Assembly (NCBI GenBank): GCA_964396375.1
Contig: CAYNEY010000024.1
Span: 1 to 64,000 of the forward strand
Direction of reading: 5' to 3'
Length of the DNA stretch: 64,000 nucleotides
Source of the DNA: FEN-1139 sp964396375
GTDB taxonomy: Bacteria > Myxococcota_A > Polyangia > Polyangiales > Polyangiaceae
Position numbers and translations under genes: made by a program. This document shows, in pieces, positions 7,295 through 14,044 of this stretch (position 1 is the stretch's first letter; each line of letters starts with the position of its first letter). The notes beneath the pieces were generated by a model that was not told the origin of the DNA, did not search any database, and saw only the letters and a program-made list of their open reading frames with translations.

Positions 7295-7340
7295 TCGATG
7301 GCCTCACCTTCTCCAATGCTGGTAGGGACAGGTAGGGACA
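7154..7340. repeat. iteron-like repeats and 20-bp inverted repeat, candidate replication origin
   Basis: GGTAGGGAC occurs four times: reversed at 7154-7162 and forward at 7257-7265, 7321-7329 and 7331-7339. The first two are parts of a perfect 20-bp inverted repeat (7154-7173 with 7246-7265). The 72 bases between them are relatively A/T-rich and can form small hairpins (CCCTA...TAGGG). The cluster spans the 3' end of the VapE primase/helicase gene, the same relative place as origins in satellite elements that replicate with their own primase. Confidence 0.5.
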
Positions 7341-8652
7341 CGGGGAAGTAGAGCCATGCTCTCGTGGCACCAGTCCGCACTCGCCGTCTCTCCCATCCCA
7401 GCGACTTCAGGCACTGTCCCATCCTCATCTCCGCCCCTCGTTCGATGCGGTCACGCTTCATCGCAATCGCGCCCACGAGGGCATCGGCGGTCGTGATGCC
7501 CCGCTCAAGGTGCAGCCGTGTTCGCGCTGGAAATCCTTGGTTTTCGTCCGGAATGGTCGGCTCCTCCAACCACTCGGCGAGGAACTGAAGCCACGGGTCA
7601 ACGTGCTCGCGCTCTTCCTGCTGCTCGCGACACGCCGCGGCCAGCTCGTAGGAATCGACGTGCCATCGCTCTCCGCTCGAGTAACGGGCGTACGCTTCGG
7701 CCCAGAGCTGGTCGCGGTCACACCGAAGCCCATCGAGGTCAATCCGACCGCACTTCACCGGCCAGAAGCGTCGGTTCCCCGAACGGTCGGACAAGTAAGT
7801 GTCCTCGTTGGTCGACCCGGCGAAAACACATTGACGCGGGAAGTCAATGGTCCGTCGACCGTAGCTCGGTCGATAGTGGTCGGACGGGGAGCTCACGAAC
7901 GACTTGACCCGCTCAACGTCTCGAGCCGAACGGAGCGATGACAGTTCCGCAAACTCGTAAAGCCACACCCTGCGGAGGGCTTGATAGCTGTCCTTGTCCC
8001 CAAGCACGATCCCCGTGTCGGCGAACCACTGCCCGGCGAGTATCGAGAGAGCCGTCGACTTACCGATCCCTTGTTCGCCCTCGAGCACCAGCATATGGTC
8101 GGCCTTGCACCCTGGCTGCTCGACGCGGGCGACTGCCGATACCATCCACCGCACACCGATCGCCTCGGCGTAGCCAGTCGGCTCGGCGCCGAAGTAGCTC
8201 GAGAGCAGGGTCGGGAGACGCTGGATCGCATCCCATCGTAACGAGCGCAGATAGTCGCGCACAGGATGGATCGGATTTTTCTTCGCAACCGTGGCGACCG
8301 CGTGCTCTACCGTCTCGATGCCCGGGTCGATGAGGTAGGCACCCGAGAGCCATGCTGCGGTTCGGACGGTGTCGGCGTCCGTCCAAACCCCGGCGGAATG
8401 ATTGCGCGGACGATCCGAATCTCTCACCGGTGGTGGTGTCGTCGACAATACGACATCCCCAAATGCGTCGTACGCCAGCACCTCATGCCACGCGGGGTGG
8501 TTGATAAGGATGGTCATCACGTTGGCCAACGACCGCTTGACCCTGCCAAAGCCGTCAATGTGGAGGTTTGCCTCCCATCCCTCGCGTGGTGGAGAAACGT
8601 GCTTGCTCTTGCGCTTCACACGCTCGGCAGTGAGGTCGATGGGATTGGTCAT
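7291..8652 (-). CDS. VapE/VirE-family phage primase-helicase
   Basis: A 453-residue protein of the virulence-associated E family. The ATPase domain has Walker A EGEQGIGKST (191-200), a Walker B-like WLYEFAEL near 230, and the arginine-finger region FAGSTNEDTYLSD...GNRRFWPV. The N-terminal 130 residues lack primase catalytic motifs; the C-terminal tail is basic. In phages and satellites this superfamily-3-like protein drives replication of the element. The start overlaps the DnaB-like gene's stop by 4 bases (ATGA), suggesting both act in one initiation complex. Confidence 0.85.
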   Translation of the reverse strand: MTNPIDLTAERVKRKSKHVSPPREGWEANLHIDGFGRVKRSLANVMTILINHPAWHEVLAYDAFGDVVLSTTPPPVRDSDRPRNHSAGVWTDADTVRTAAWLSGAYLIDPGIETVEHAVATVAKKNPIHPVRDYLRSLRWDAIQRLPTLLSSYFGAEPTGYAEAIGVRWMVSAVARVEQPGCKADHMLVLEGEQGIGKSTALSILAGQWFADTGIVLGDKDSYQALRRVWLYEFAELSSLRSARDVERVKSFVSSPSDHYRPSYGRRTIDFPRQCVFAGSTNEDTYLSDRSGNRRFWPVKCGRIDLDGLRCDRDQLWAEAYARYSSGERWHVDSYELAAACREQQEEREHVDPWLQFLAEWLEEPTIPDENQGFPARTRLHLERGITTADALVGAIAMKRDRIERGAEMRMGQCLKSLGWERRRVRTGATRAWLYFPVSLPVPTSIGEGEAIE

Positions 8653-9167
8653 GCCGCAGCAGACCTCCGGCTCGTAGGGCGTGGTTCGGCGATCCGGTGC
8701 AGCTCGGTGAGAGCCTGGTCGGTGTCCAGCACCCCGACGCGTAGTTTGGTTGCGAGCTCGTCCAGTGCTCTGGCGAGGCGACGCCGACGCGCGAGTTCTC
8801 GTACACGGCGGGCATCATCCAGGACCGCCGTCACCCCCTCGAACGGGACCGATACCTCCACGACCTCGAGCCAAGCGCGAAGGTCCCCCGGATACTCTCG
8901 CCCGAGTTCGTCGGCGAGCGAATCCCAGTCACAGGGAGACACCCCGGCGACAATGCACTTGTAAGCGGCTCGGTGGAGCGGGTGGGTGATGTGCTCGGGG
9001 CGGAGCATGCTCACCTGGTCCACGCTCACGAGACCGCCGAGGAGTGCTGCCATGACACGGACCTCTGCCCCCCGGTCAATCGGGTCGATGGGAGCTGTCA
9101 CGACGTCGAATACAATACCCAGCTCGCGGACGGAGCGGATTATCTCGGCGAGCTCGCCTGGGGTCAT
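8649..9167 (-). CDS. free-standing DnaB N-terminal-like domain
   Basis: A 172-residue protein from an ATG that overlaps the upstream stop (ATGA at 9167-9164). Residues 30-100 follow the DnaB N-terminal helical pattern (EVRVMAALLGG, ITHPLHRAAYKCI, DWDSLADELGR). The RecA-like helicase domain of DnaB is missing; a helical linker-like tail follows (RRVRELARRRRLARALDEL). In phages such proteins recruit or mimic the host replicative helicase. The pairing with VapE suggests loading or hijacking of the host helicase, or service as a subunit of the VapE hexamer. Confidence 0.65.
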   Translation of the reverse strand: MTPGELAEIIRSVRELGIVFDVVTAPIDPIDRGAEVRVMAALLGGLVSVDQVSMLRPEHITHPLHRAAYKCIVAGVSPCDWDSLADELGREYPGDLRAWLEVVEVSVPFEGVTAVLDDARRVRELARRRRLARALDELATKLRVGVLDTDQALTELHRIAEPRPTSRRSAAA

Positions 9168-9328
9168 CGATCGGTCCCCCACGCATCGATCGACCGCGGA
9201 TGGCGGTCGTCGTCCGGTGGCTCGTGCTCGGCGATGATGATCGCCAGCTGCTGCGCCTCAACGTCATCGCCACACCGCATGGCTCGCGCGAACCGAGCCC
9301 GGAGAGACTCCAGATCGGGGGGTGTCAT
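9164..9328 (-). CDS. 54-residue hypothetical protein
   Basis: A small acidic protein (MTPPDLESLRARFARAM at the start) with ATGA overlaps on both sides (9328/9325 and 9167/9164). No domain recognised. The double coupling is the main evidence that it is expressed. Confidence 0.5.
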   Translation of the reverse strand: MTPPDLESLRARFARAMRCGDDVEAQQLAIIIAEHEPPDDDRHPRSIDAWGTDR

Positions 9329-9693
9329 CGTCCACCCCCGACCGCTCGCAACCCGAGTTCCGCCATAGCCTCGGCCTCCTCGGCCTCCTCGGCCGCTCGC
9401 TCGCCGAGCTTGGCAACGCTTCGTGCACCTAGGGCCGCCAGCTCGCGTTCGTGCGCCGAGGCCGTGAGCAGGTGTCGGCGGCGCAGGATGCGCGCATCCG
9501 GGGACCCTTCGGAGATGAGCCGCCGAACCGCGGCGATATGGCGGCGCCGGCCAAGCTGCGACTGGGCCTGATCGATCCATTCGGCACGCCGCTGCTCGGT
9601 GAGCTGGTCAGCCACGTACGGGGCGAGCACCTGGGCGAGTGCTCGGAGGAGTGCGTGGGCTTGACCGTCGGGGGAGTGTGTGGGATCTATCAT
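9325..9693 (-). CDS. excisionase-like small DNA-binding protein
   Basis: A 122-residue protein from the ATG at 9693. A basic middle region (SQLGRRRHIAAVRRLISEGS, then DARILRRRHLLTASA) resembles the winged-helix fold of excisionase/MerR-like proteins. The C-terminus is a Glu/Ala-rich helix. It precedes the replication genes, a position where satellites often keep a regulator that switches replication on. I infer DNA binding from the fold pattern only. Confidence 0.5.
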   Translation of the reverse strand: MIDPTHSPDGQAHALLRALAQVLAPYVADQLTEQRRAEWIDQAQSQLGRRRHIAAVRRLISEGSPDARILRRRHLLTASAHERELAALGARSVAKLGERAAEEAEEAEAMAELGLRAVGGGR

Positions 9694-9773
9694 TTGTCTG
9701 GTACTTGCGCCCTGCCGATACGTGGTGGTCTCGGTGGGGCGCACCCGTTTGGGGGCCCCAGGCGCGGTTTGGG

Positions 9774-9962
9774 TTACGCGGTTTTGGCCGTGGGCTCGGG
9801 AGGCGTTACGCCGAGATCGGCCATGGCTCGACGGATGCGGTCACCCACGCGACCACGCACCGGTCGCCCATCGAGGATTTTCGCGTTCGTTCGCGGATCT
9901 GCCTCGGTTCTGGCGGCGGTGAGGTGGATGGCTACGTGTCGGTCGATGATCGGGGCTGCCAT
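9774..9962 (-). CDS. 62-residue hypothetical protein
   Basis: A short protein with a strand-like start (APIIDRHVAIHLTAAR) and a basic helix (RGRVGDRIRRAMADLG), followed by a Pro-rich tail. It could be a ribbon-helix-helix or similar small DNA-binding protein, but no motif is decisive. It has no close coupling to its neighbours. Confidence 0.4.
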   Translation of the reverse strand: MAAPIIDRHVAIHLTAARTEADPRTNAKILDGRPVRGRVGDRIRRAMADLGVTPPEPTAKTA

Positions 9963-10021
9963 AGTGGGCAGCTTGCATCACGGTGTTTCGGAATACCTGA
10001 CGGCGTCCAGAAATTGTTTCG

Positions 10022-10837
10022 TCAGCTTTTTCTGGACCGGTTCGTTTTGGGCCGAGCCCGTCCTACGACTGGTTCTATTGATACAGAGTCAAAATGGAGG
10101 ATGCCGTGCTCGTCACGATAGACCTCATCGAGATCAACCCACCGCGCCCCGGATTCGTCGAGATCCTTTGCCCACTCGGAACGGATGCCATCTCTGCTGA
10201 CTGACTTCGGCACACCGGGCATGCCCTCGCCGAGCACAACAAACGCTTCCATCACCAAGCGCTCCTGACGCGCTTGCGCACCACGGGTCGGCTTTCGGAA
10301 GCAAAGCTCGACACGTCGCGCCGCACCTTCAGTCCCATCCTCCCAAGCGGGAAGCCCGCGCCTCTCTCGAAATTTGGCAACGATACGCACATAGTCGCGC
10401 ACAAACCTCGTCTTGTCCCTGACACTCCCATTATGCCACCTCGGGCGTTTGAGTTCGCGGGCGAGCTTCTCACGAAGATGGTGCTTATCTTCCGTTGGAG
10501 TGCTCTCGTACCGCGTTACCAGCTCCCAAGTGAAGTCGAGAAGAGTCCTTCGATCTGACCTTTTCTCGTTTGGCTTGATATACTTCTCGCGAAAGATATC
10601 AAGCAACTCGTGAATCAGGGGAAGCAAGGTTGTCGGCTTCCCACCGTCGTTTTCGATGTAGTACTTGAGGACTCTATCAAGCAGACACGCTAGCTCCACC
10701 CTCGCCCTGGTGCGTTCCTCACCAACAGGCAGATCGTCGCCAAGTTGCTTGCTTCTCTTCATCCCCATGTAGCCTACGAAGGAGTTGACCAGCCGTCGAG
10801 GATTCAACAAATCCAGCCGAATCAGCGGAACATTCAT
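10022..10837 (-). CDS. hypothetical helical protein with the IRLDLLNPR leader
   Basis: A 271-residue protein starting at an ATG that overlaps the upstream stop (ATGA). It begins MNVPLIRLDLLNPRRLV, nearly the same as the start of the protein at 11042-11233. The rest is strongly helical and very rich in Arg/Lys/Glu, with several amphipathic helices (ERTRARVELACLLDRVLKYY; LLPLIHELLDIFREKYI). No family recognised and no catalytic motif seen. Being among the first genes of the leftward transcript, it may be regulatory or involved in host interference, but that is speculation. Confidence 0.55.
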   Translation of the reverse strand: MNVPLIRLDLLNPRRLVNSFVGYMGMKRSKQLGDDLPVGEERTRARVELACLLDRVLKYYIENDGGKPTTLLPLIHELLDIFREKYIKPNEKRSDRRTLLDFTWELVTRYESTPTEDKHHLREKLARELKRPRWHNGSVRDKTRFVRDYVRIVAKFRERRGLPAWEDGTEGAARRVELCFRKPTRGAQARQERLVMEAFVVLGEGMPGVPKSVSRDGIRSEWAKDLDESGARWVDLDEVYRDEHGILHFDSVSIEPVVGRARPKTNRSRKS

Positions 10838-11055
10838 GGCGCACCCCCGAACCAGTCCATCGTCGCTGGCCACTTCCTCCCCGTCTCCTCGAGCTCCACG
10901 CGACGGCACCGGCCTCGCCGAACGAAACGCCCGACAGTCCAGCGTCCGCCGTAGAGCCTCGAGACCTCATCCCGGATCGTATCGGGGCTCACTCCCGAGC
11001 CGACAACCACCGCGATGGGCCTGCCGGCGCGGAGCAGGTAGTCACGACTGGCCAT
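10834..11055 (-). CDS. 73-residue hypothetical protein between two leader-sharing genes
   Basis: A small protein of strand-helix-strand pattern (PIAVVVGSG, DTIRDEVSRLYGGRWTVG, CRRVELEETG) with a basic centre. The start overlaps the 63-residue gene by 14 bases, and its stop forms ATGA with the 271-residue gene. Function unknown; likely co-translated. Confidence 0.5.
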   Translation of the reverse strand: MASRDYLLRAGRPIAVVVGSGVSPDTIRDEVSRLYGGRWTVGRFVRRGRCRRVELEETGRKWPATMDWFGGAP

Positions 11056-11233
11056 CGCCTCCCCCTTCCTTCTCCGCCTGACGGCGTAGCCGCTCCTGAT
11101 GTTTCCGAACCGCCTCGGGGTGTGGGGTCTTCTTCGGGCGCTTCGCTTTGGTCGCCCGAGGCACCTCGCTCGACCGCTTCACCACCCGCAGTCGAGGGTT
11201 CAGCAAATCCAGCCTGATTGCCGGGGCGTTCAT
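11042..11233 (-). CDS. 63-residue basic protein with the IRLDLLNPR leader
   Basis: It begins MNAPAIRLDLLNPRLRVV, matching the start of the 271-residue protein at 10837. The remainder is a Lys/Arg/Glu-rich, probably disordered or helical nucleic-acid-binding tail (RKHQERLRRQAEKEG). It is the first gene of the leftward transcript and is divergent from the toxin-antitoxin operon, with a shared control region at 11234-11290. Confidence 0.5.
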   Translation of the reverse strand: MNAPAIRLDLLNPRLRVVKRSSEVPRATKAKRPKKTPHPEAVRKHQERLRRQAEKEGGGDGQS

Positions 11234-11251
11234 GACTCACCCCCTTCCGAA

Positions 11252-11281
11252 TTGGCGCCACTGGTCGACCCGGTCCACAAT
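11252..11281 (+). promoter_or_regulatory. candidate promoter and operator for the toxin-antitoxin operon
   Basis: TTGGCG (11252-11257) and CACAAT (11276-11281) are spaced by 18 bases, a sigma70-like arrangement just before the antitoxin ATG at 11291. Between the boxes, GGTCGACCCGGTC (11263-11275) is identical to part of the 22-bp palindrome at 1102-1123, so the same repressor may cover this promoter. Confidence 0.45.
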
Positions 11282-11290
11282 TGATGGGCC

Positions 11291-11473
11291 ATGCCTCCCA
11301 CGGCTCCGAAGCTCGACCCCGTAACCCTCTCCCTGGTGAACGCCCCCGTTTCGGAGGAGCCGCTCACGGAGGAGGAGGAGCGAGCCATCGAGGAAACACG
11401 CGCAGCCCTTCGCGCCGGTGAGCCCACCAAGACTCTCGAGGCTTTCGCCAAAGAGATGGGCATCGAGCTGTGA
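11291..11473 (+). CDS. antitoxin of a RelBE/ParDE-type pair
   Basis: A 60-residue acidic protein that ends TKTLEAFAKEMGIEL. Glu-rich helices (PLTEEEERAIEETRAALRAG) match short RelB/ParD-like antitoxins that wrap the toxin, but the N-terminal DNA-binding part is short. Its stop overlaps the toxin start (ATGA at 11470-11473), the standard coupling. It runs against the surrounding genes, as an independent addiction cassette would. Confidence 0.7.
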   Translation: MPPTAPKLDPVTLSLVNAPVSEEPLTEEEERAIEETRAALRAGEPTKTLEAFAKEMGIEL

Positions 11474-11724
11474 ACTGGCTCGTCATACTGTCGAAGACCG
11501 CCGAAAAGGATCTTCGACAGGTAGATGTGGCAACACGGGCGCGCGTAGCGAAAGCGTTGCACCGCTACGCTACCGAGGGCTATGGCGACATCGAGACCAT
11601 CAAGCCCTTCTGCGGGGAGTACCGCCTCCGAGTTGGTGATTTGCGCGTGCTGTTTGCCCTCGACTATTCGAGCGGTCAGCTTGTGGTTCAGCACGTTCGC
11701 CACCGCCGCGAGGTCTACCGGTAA
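11470..11724 (+). CDS. RelE/ParE-family toxin
   Basis: An 84-residue basic protein with the RelE-fold order: WLVILSKTAEKDLRQVD (strand-helix), ARVAKALHRYA (helix), then strands EYRLRVGDLRVLFAL and LVVQHVRHRREVY. The R-x-R-x-GD-x-R-V-x-F motif is typical of the superfamily; members cleave mRNA in the ribosome or inhibit gyrase. The final HRREVY matches the usual C-terminal active-site strand, so the toxin looks intact. Role in the element: stabilisation or phage exclusion. Confidence 0.8.
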   Translation: MNWLVILSKTAEKDLRQVDVATRARVAKALHRYATEGYGDIETIKPFCGEYRLRVGDLRVLFALDYSSGQLVVQHVRHRREVYR

Positions 11725-11738
11725 GGATCGGACGTCCA

Positions 11739-12269
11739 TCACACCACCTCGCCATTGGGAGATTCGTCCTCGCCCCGCTCACCAGACTCCGGCACTTCCT
11801 CCACTTCTGGTTCCTCCTCGTCGTTCGCCGTTTCCGCTTCCGCTTGGCTGGCCAGAAATGCCATTGCCGCGCGGAACTGCTCGGCGGAGAGCAGAGCGCA
11901 CCTCTCGGAAGTGAAGGGCAGCGGCGCACCGGGGATACCTCGCGCGTCGACTTGGAGGGTGTGATCGAGGCCACATTGGGGGAGCGCGTTCGCCCGAGGC
12001 TTCCCTTCCGCCACGAGCTCCACATCGCCGCAAGTCTCCTCCCCCTCGTCATCCCCATATTCGAGTTCGATCGCTTCGTGGAGCTGGTCCGCGAGGCGGA
12101 GGCAGATCCGCGCGGCGACGTCGTCTTCGATGGCATCGTGCTCGAGGGCCATGCCCAGCGCATCGAGGGTATCGGCGGCGTTGAGTGCCAGGGCTGGCAG
12201 GAACTCTTCCTTTTCGATCCGGCCGTTGTAGGCAGGGAACATCCGAGAAATGGTGGTTTGCTTGGTCAT
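11739..12269 (-). CDS. acidic hypothetical protein
   Basis: A 176-residue protein. An N-terminal helical domain (TISRMFPAYNGRIEKEEFLPALAL, DDVAARICLRLADQLHEAIEL) is followed by a mixed region and a very acidic tail (DEEEPEVEEVPESGERGEDE) that could mimic DNA. It converges on the toxin gene with 14 bases between. No family recognised. Confidence 0.5.
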   Translation of the reverse strand: MTKQTTISRMFPAYNGRIEKEEFLPALALNAADTLDALGMALEHDAIEDDVAARICLRLADQLHEAIELEYGDDEGEETCGDVELVAEGKPRANALPQCGLDHTLQVDARGIPGAPLPFTSERCALLSAEQFRAAMAFLASQAEAETANDEEEPEVEEVPESGERGEDESPNGEVV

Positions 12270-12346
12270 CGTCCGGTCCTTCCGCGGGTTCAGGTCCCGC
12301 CCGATGCCTCCGACCGAGTCGGGGGCACGGGGGCGAGATCTGAACC

Positions 12347-12595
12347 TCAGGACTTCCGGCCGCGACGCTTGCGCTCATCAGCGAGATCGACGACTGCCGA
12401 TCGTGCCTTGCGTCGCTCCTCCAGTTCTCGAGCGAGCTGTTCTACGACGCTCCACTCGTTGGCTTGGGTTGCTGCGCGCAACGCGTCCGCGATAGCCGCT
12501 TCGACGGGGTCGCAAAGTGGGCCAAACTGGGCCAAACCACCCCCCGGCCCGTCGGCTCTTGCCTCTTCCGGTCCAATGATTTCGCGGTCTTGCAA
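12347..12595 (-). CDS. small helical protein next to attR
   Basis: About 82 residues if started at the TTG at 12595; the exact start is uncertain because the frame stays open through the tRNA fragment, where no gene is expected. The sequence is a clean pair of helices (DPVEAAIADALRAATQ, WSVVEQLARELEERRKARS), a pattern I associate with small phage-borne proteins. It is the first minus-strand gene from the right end. Confidence 0.45.
   Translation of the reverse strand: MQDREIIGPEEARADGPGGGLAQFGPLCDPVEAAIADALRAATQANEWSVVEQLARELEERRKARSAVVDLADERKRRGRKS
12518..12537. repeat. tandem 10-bp repeats near the right attachment site
   Basis: TGGGCCAAAC occurs twice without a gap (12518-12527 and 12528-12537), about 80 bases inside the tRNA-derived core. 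Directly repeated short sites beside attR are the usual form of integrase arm-type sites. They also encode part of the small protein, so they could be chance. Confidence 0.35.
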
Positions 12596-12615
12596 GCCCG
12601 TGACGGCTGGCTCTC

Positions 12616-12661
12616 GACTGGGGGTCAAGGGGTCGGCAGTTCGAATCTGCCCGCCCCGACC
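12616..12661 (+). repeat. attR: duplicated 3' half of tRNA-Pro(GGG)
   Basis: The fragment holds the anticodon loop CTGGGGG, the 3' anticodon strand TCAAG, a perfect T-arm (GGCAG, loop TTCGAAT, CTGCC), the acceptor strand CGCCCCG and discriminator A, followed by CC and a T-run. A GGG anticodon and a CGCCCCG acceptor fit tRNA-Pro. The 5' half is absent, and the 5' anticodon strand reads CTCGA instead of the expected CTTGA, so the crossover lies at the anticodon stem. The complete tRNA should sit at the left end, outside the window. Confidence 0.8.
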
Positions 12662-12740
12662 GCTTTTTGTCGCCGGTCTAGAGCACACGGAAGGACACCT
12701 GCCCCTCGACGATCGCCTTCTGCTACGGTGGCTCGCCAAG

Positions 12741-14042
12741 ATGGTTCGCTACCTTGAGCCCACCACACCCGGAGAGGACCAAGTCGCTCCCGGAAGCGTG
12801 CTCGCGGGCAAGTACCTCGCGAAGCGGGTGATTGGGGCAGGAGCGATGGGTGTGGTGGTCGAGGTGACGCACGTCGACCACGCTGATCAGCGCTACGCTC
12901 TGAAGTTCCTGCGCCCGAGCGTAGCCTCGGATCCCAGCGCAGCCGAGCGCTTTCGCCGCGAGGCAAAGGCCGCCGGTCGGATCGAGAATCGACACGTGGT
13001 TCGGATCTTCGAGATTGGCGAGCTTGACACCAAGACTCCGTATTTGGTGATGGAGTATCTCGAAGGGTCCAGCCTCGAGTCCGAGTTCCAACGCGGAACT
13101 CGATTCGAATTGGAGCGCGCAGCCGACCTCGCGCAGCAGGTGGCCGAGGGCCTCTCGGCTGCCCACGGGATGGGGGTAATTCACCGTGATATCAAGCCAG
13201 CCAACCTGTTTTTGAAGGACCAGCCTGACGGGCAAGCCTGGCTCAAAATCGTCGATTTTGGCATCTCGAAGATCTGCGATCCGAGCTTCCAACAGAAACA
13301 CCTCACGCAAACCCAGACTTCCATTGGGTCACCTCTCTACATGTCGCCTGAGCAGATGCGCTCAGCTCGCACCGCGGACTATCGTACCGATCAGTGGGCA
13401 CTGGGCGTCGTCTTGTACCGAATGGCGACAGGCAGGCTACCCTTCGAAGCACCGTCACTGCCGGTGCTCTGTGCGATGGTACTGGAGGGCGATTACCCTC
13501 CGGTGAGCAGCCTTCGCTCTGAACTGCCACCGGCGTTCGTGGCCGCTGTCGATCGCTGCCTGCGCCACTCCCCTGCCGAGCGTTTCCCGACCATCGCCGA
13601 TCTGGCGCTCGCCCTCGCGCCGTTCGCGGGGCGCGAGGGCACCGAGCGCGCGTTGCGCTGCCAAAGAGCGATCGATGCGGGGCGGGACCGCGCATCACTC
13701 TTTCCCCCAGCGCGAACCGAAAGCGTCCACCCTTCAGCCATAGCGGCCACCCCCCCGCCCGTGGAGCCTGGTACCATCCTTTCGCCCGCCATGGCTGCCA
13801 CCGCGCAGGAACCCTCGGCCGCGGAGCCCAGCACGGTCCCCCAGCCCGCCGCAGTTGCCACCGCGAACGAGACGCCGCCTCCCACGGTGCGAGCGAGCCA
13901 AGCCATCCCATCGGTGAGACGCCCGAGCATCCAAGGCACCATCCAGCCCAGTACTCCAAAACTCAGCGATCGGCAGTTCTTCGCTGTGGTTCTCTTGGTG
14001 GGCCTCTCGATAGGGCTCAGCCTGGCGCTCTTCGCGCACTAG
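12741..14042 (+). CDS. Hanks-type serine/threonine protein kinase, membrane-anchored
   Basis: A 433-residue kinase from the ATG at 12741. It has a glycine loop IGAGAMG (31-37), catalytic Lys in YALKFL (K55), HRDIKPAN (148-155), DFG (172-174) and SPE (202-204). Residues 275-400 are a Pro/Ala/Thr-rich linker, and a single hydrophobic segment near the C-terminus (VVLLVGLSIGLSLALF) should anchor it in the inner membrane with the kinase inside. There is almost nothing extracellular, so sensing is probably by a partner. It is the first chromosomal gene after the element and converges on the next kinase with 2 bases between stops. Confidence 0.88.
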   Translation: MVRYLEPTTPGEDQVAPGSVLAGKYLAKRVIGAGAMGVVVEVTHVDHADQRYALKFLRPSVASDPSAAERFRREAKAAGRIENRHVVRIFEIGELDTKTPYLVMEYLEGSSLESEFQRGTRFELERAADLAQQVAEGLSAAHGMGVIHRDIKPANLFLKDQPDGQAWLKIVDFGISKICDPSFQQKHLTQTQTSIGSPLYMSPEQMRSARTADYRTDQWALGVVLYRMATGRLPFEAPSLPVLCAMVLEGDYPPVSSLRSELPPAFVAAVDRCLRHSPAERFPTIADLALALAPFAGREGTERALRCQRAIDAGRDRASLFPPARTESVHPSAIAATPPPVEPGTILSPAMAATAQEPSAAEPSTVPQPAAVATANETPPPTVRASQAIPSVRRPSIQGTIQPSTPKLSDRQFFAVVLLVGLSIGLSLALFAH

Positions 14043-14044
14043 GC

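Larger units (their letters stand above)
1..12661. mobile_element. tRNA-Pro-integrated phage-satellite-like element (right part)
   Basis: The region holds an integrase, replication, packaging and regulatory genes in one compressed minus-strand array, and ends at a duplicated 3' half of tRNA-Pro. Genes overlap by 1-4 bases at most junctions (for example 9325/9328, 9164/9167, 8649/8652, 6989, 6318/6321, 1937/1940), which argues for a maintained unit rather than decayed prophage debris. Large terminase, a VapE-type primase/helicase and a DnaB N-terminal domain are present, but no portal, protease, major capsid, tail or lysis gene is recognisable. The left boundary is outside the window, so structural genes beyond position 1 cannot be excluded. 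Inference: a phage satellite, or a prophage that has lost its structural module. Confidence 0.8.

Noticed and set aside
12285..12310. T-arm-like GCGGG-TTCAGGT-CCCGC sequence, possible second tRNA fragment
   Set aside because: The loop lacks the conserved A58, and no acceptor, anticodon or D-arm can be matched around it.
11844..12740. Long plus-strand open frame leading into the kinase at 12741
   Set aside because: It is antisense to the 176-residue and small helical genes and crosses the tRNA fragment; kinase homology begins only after 12741.
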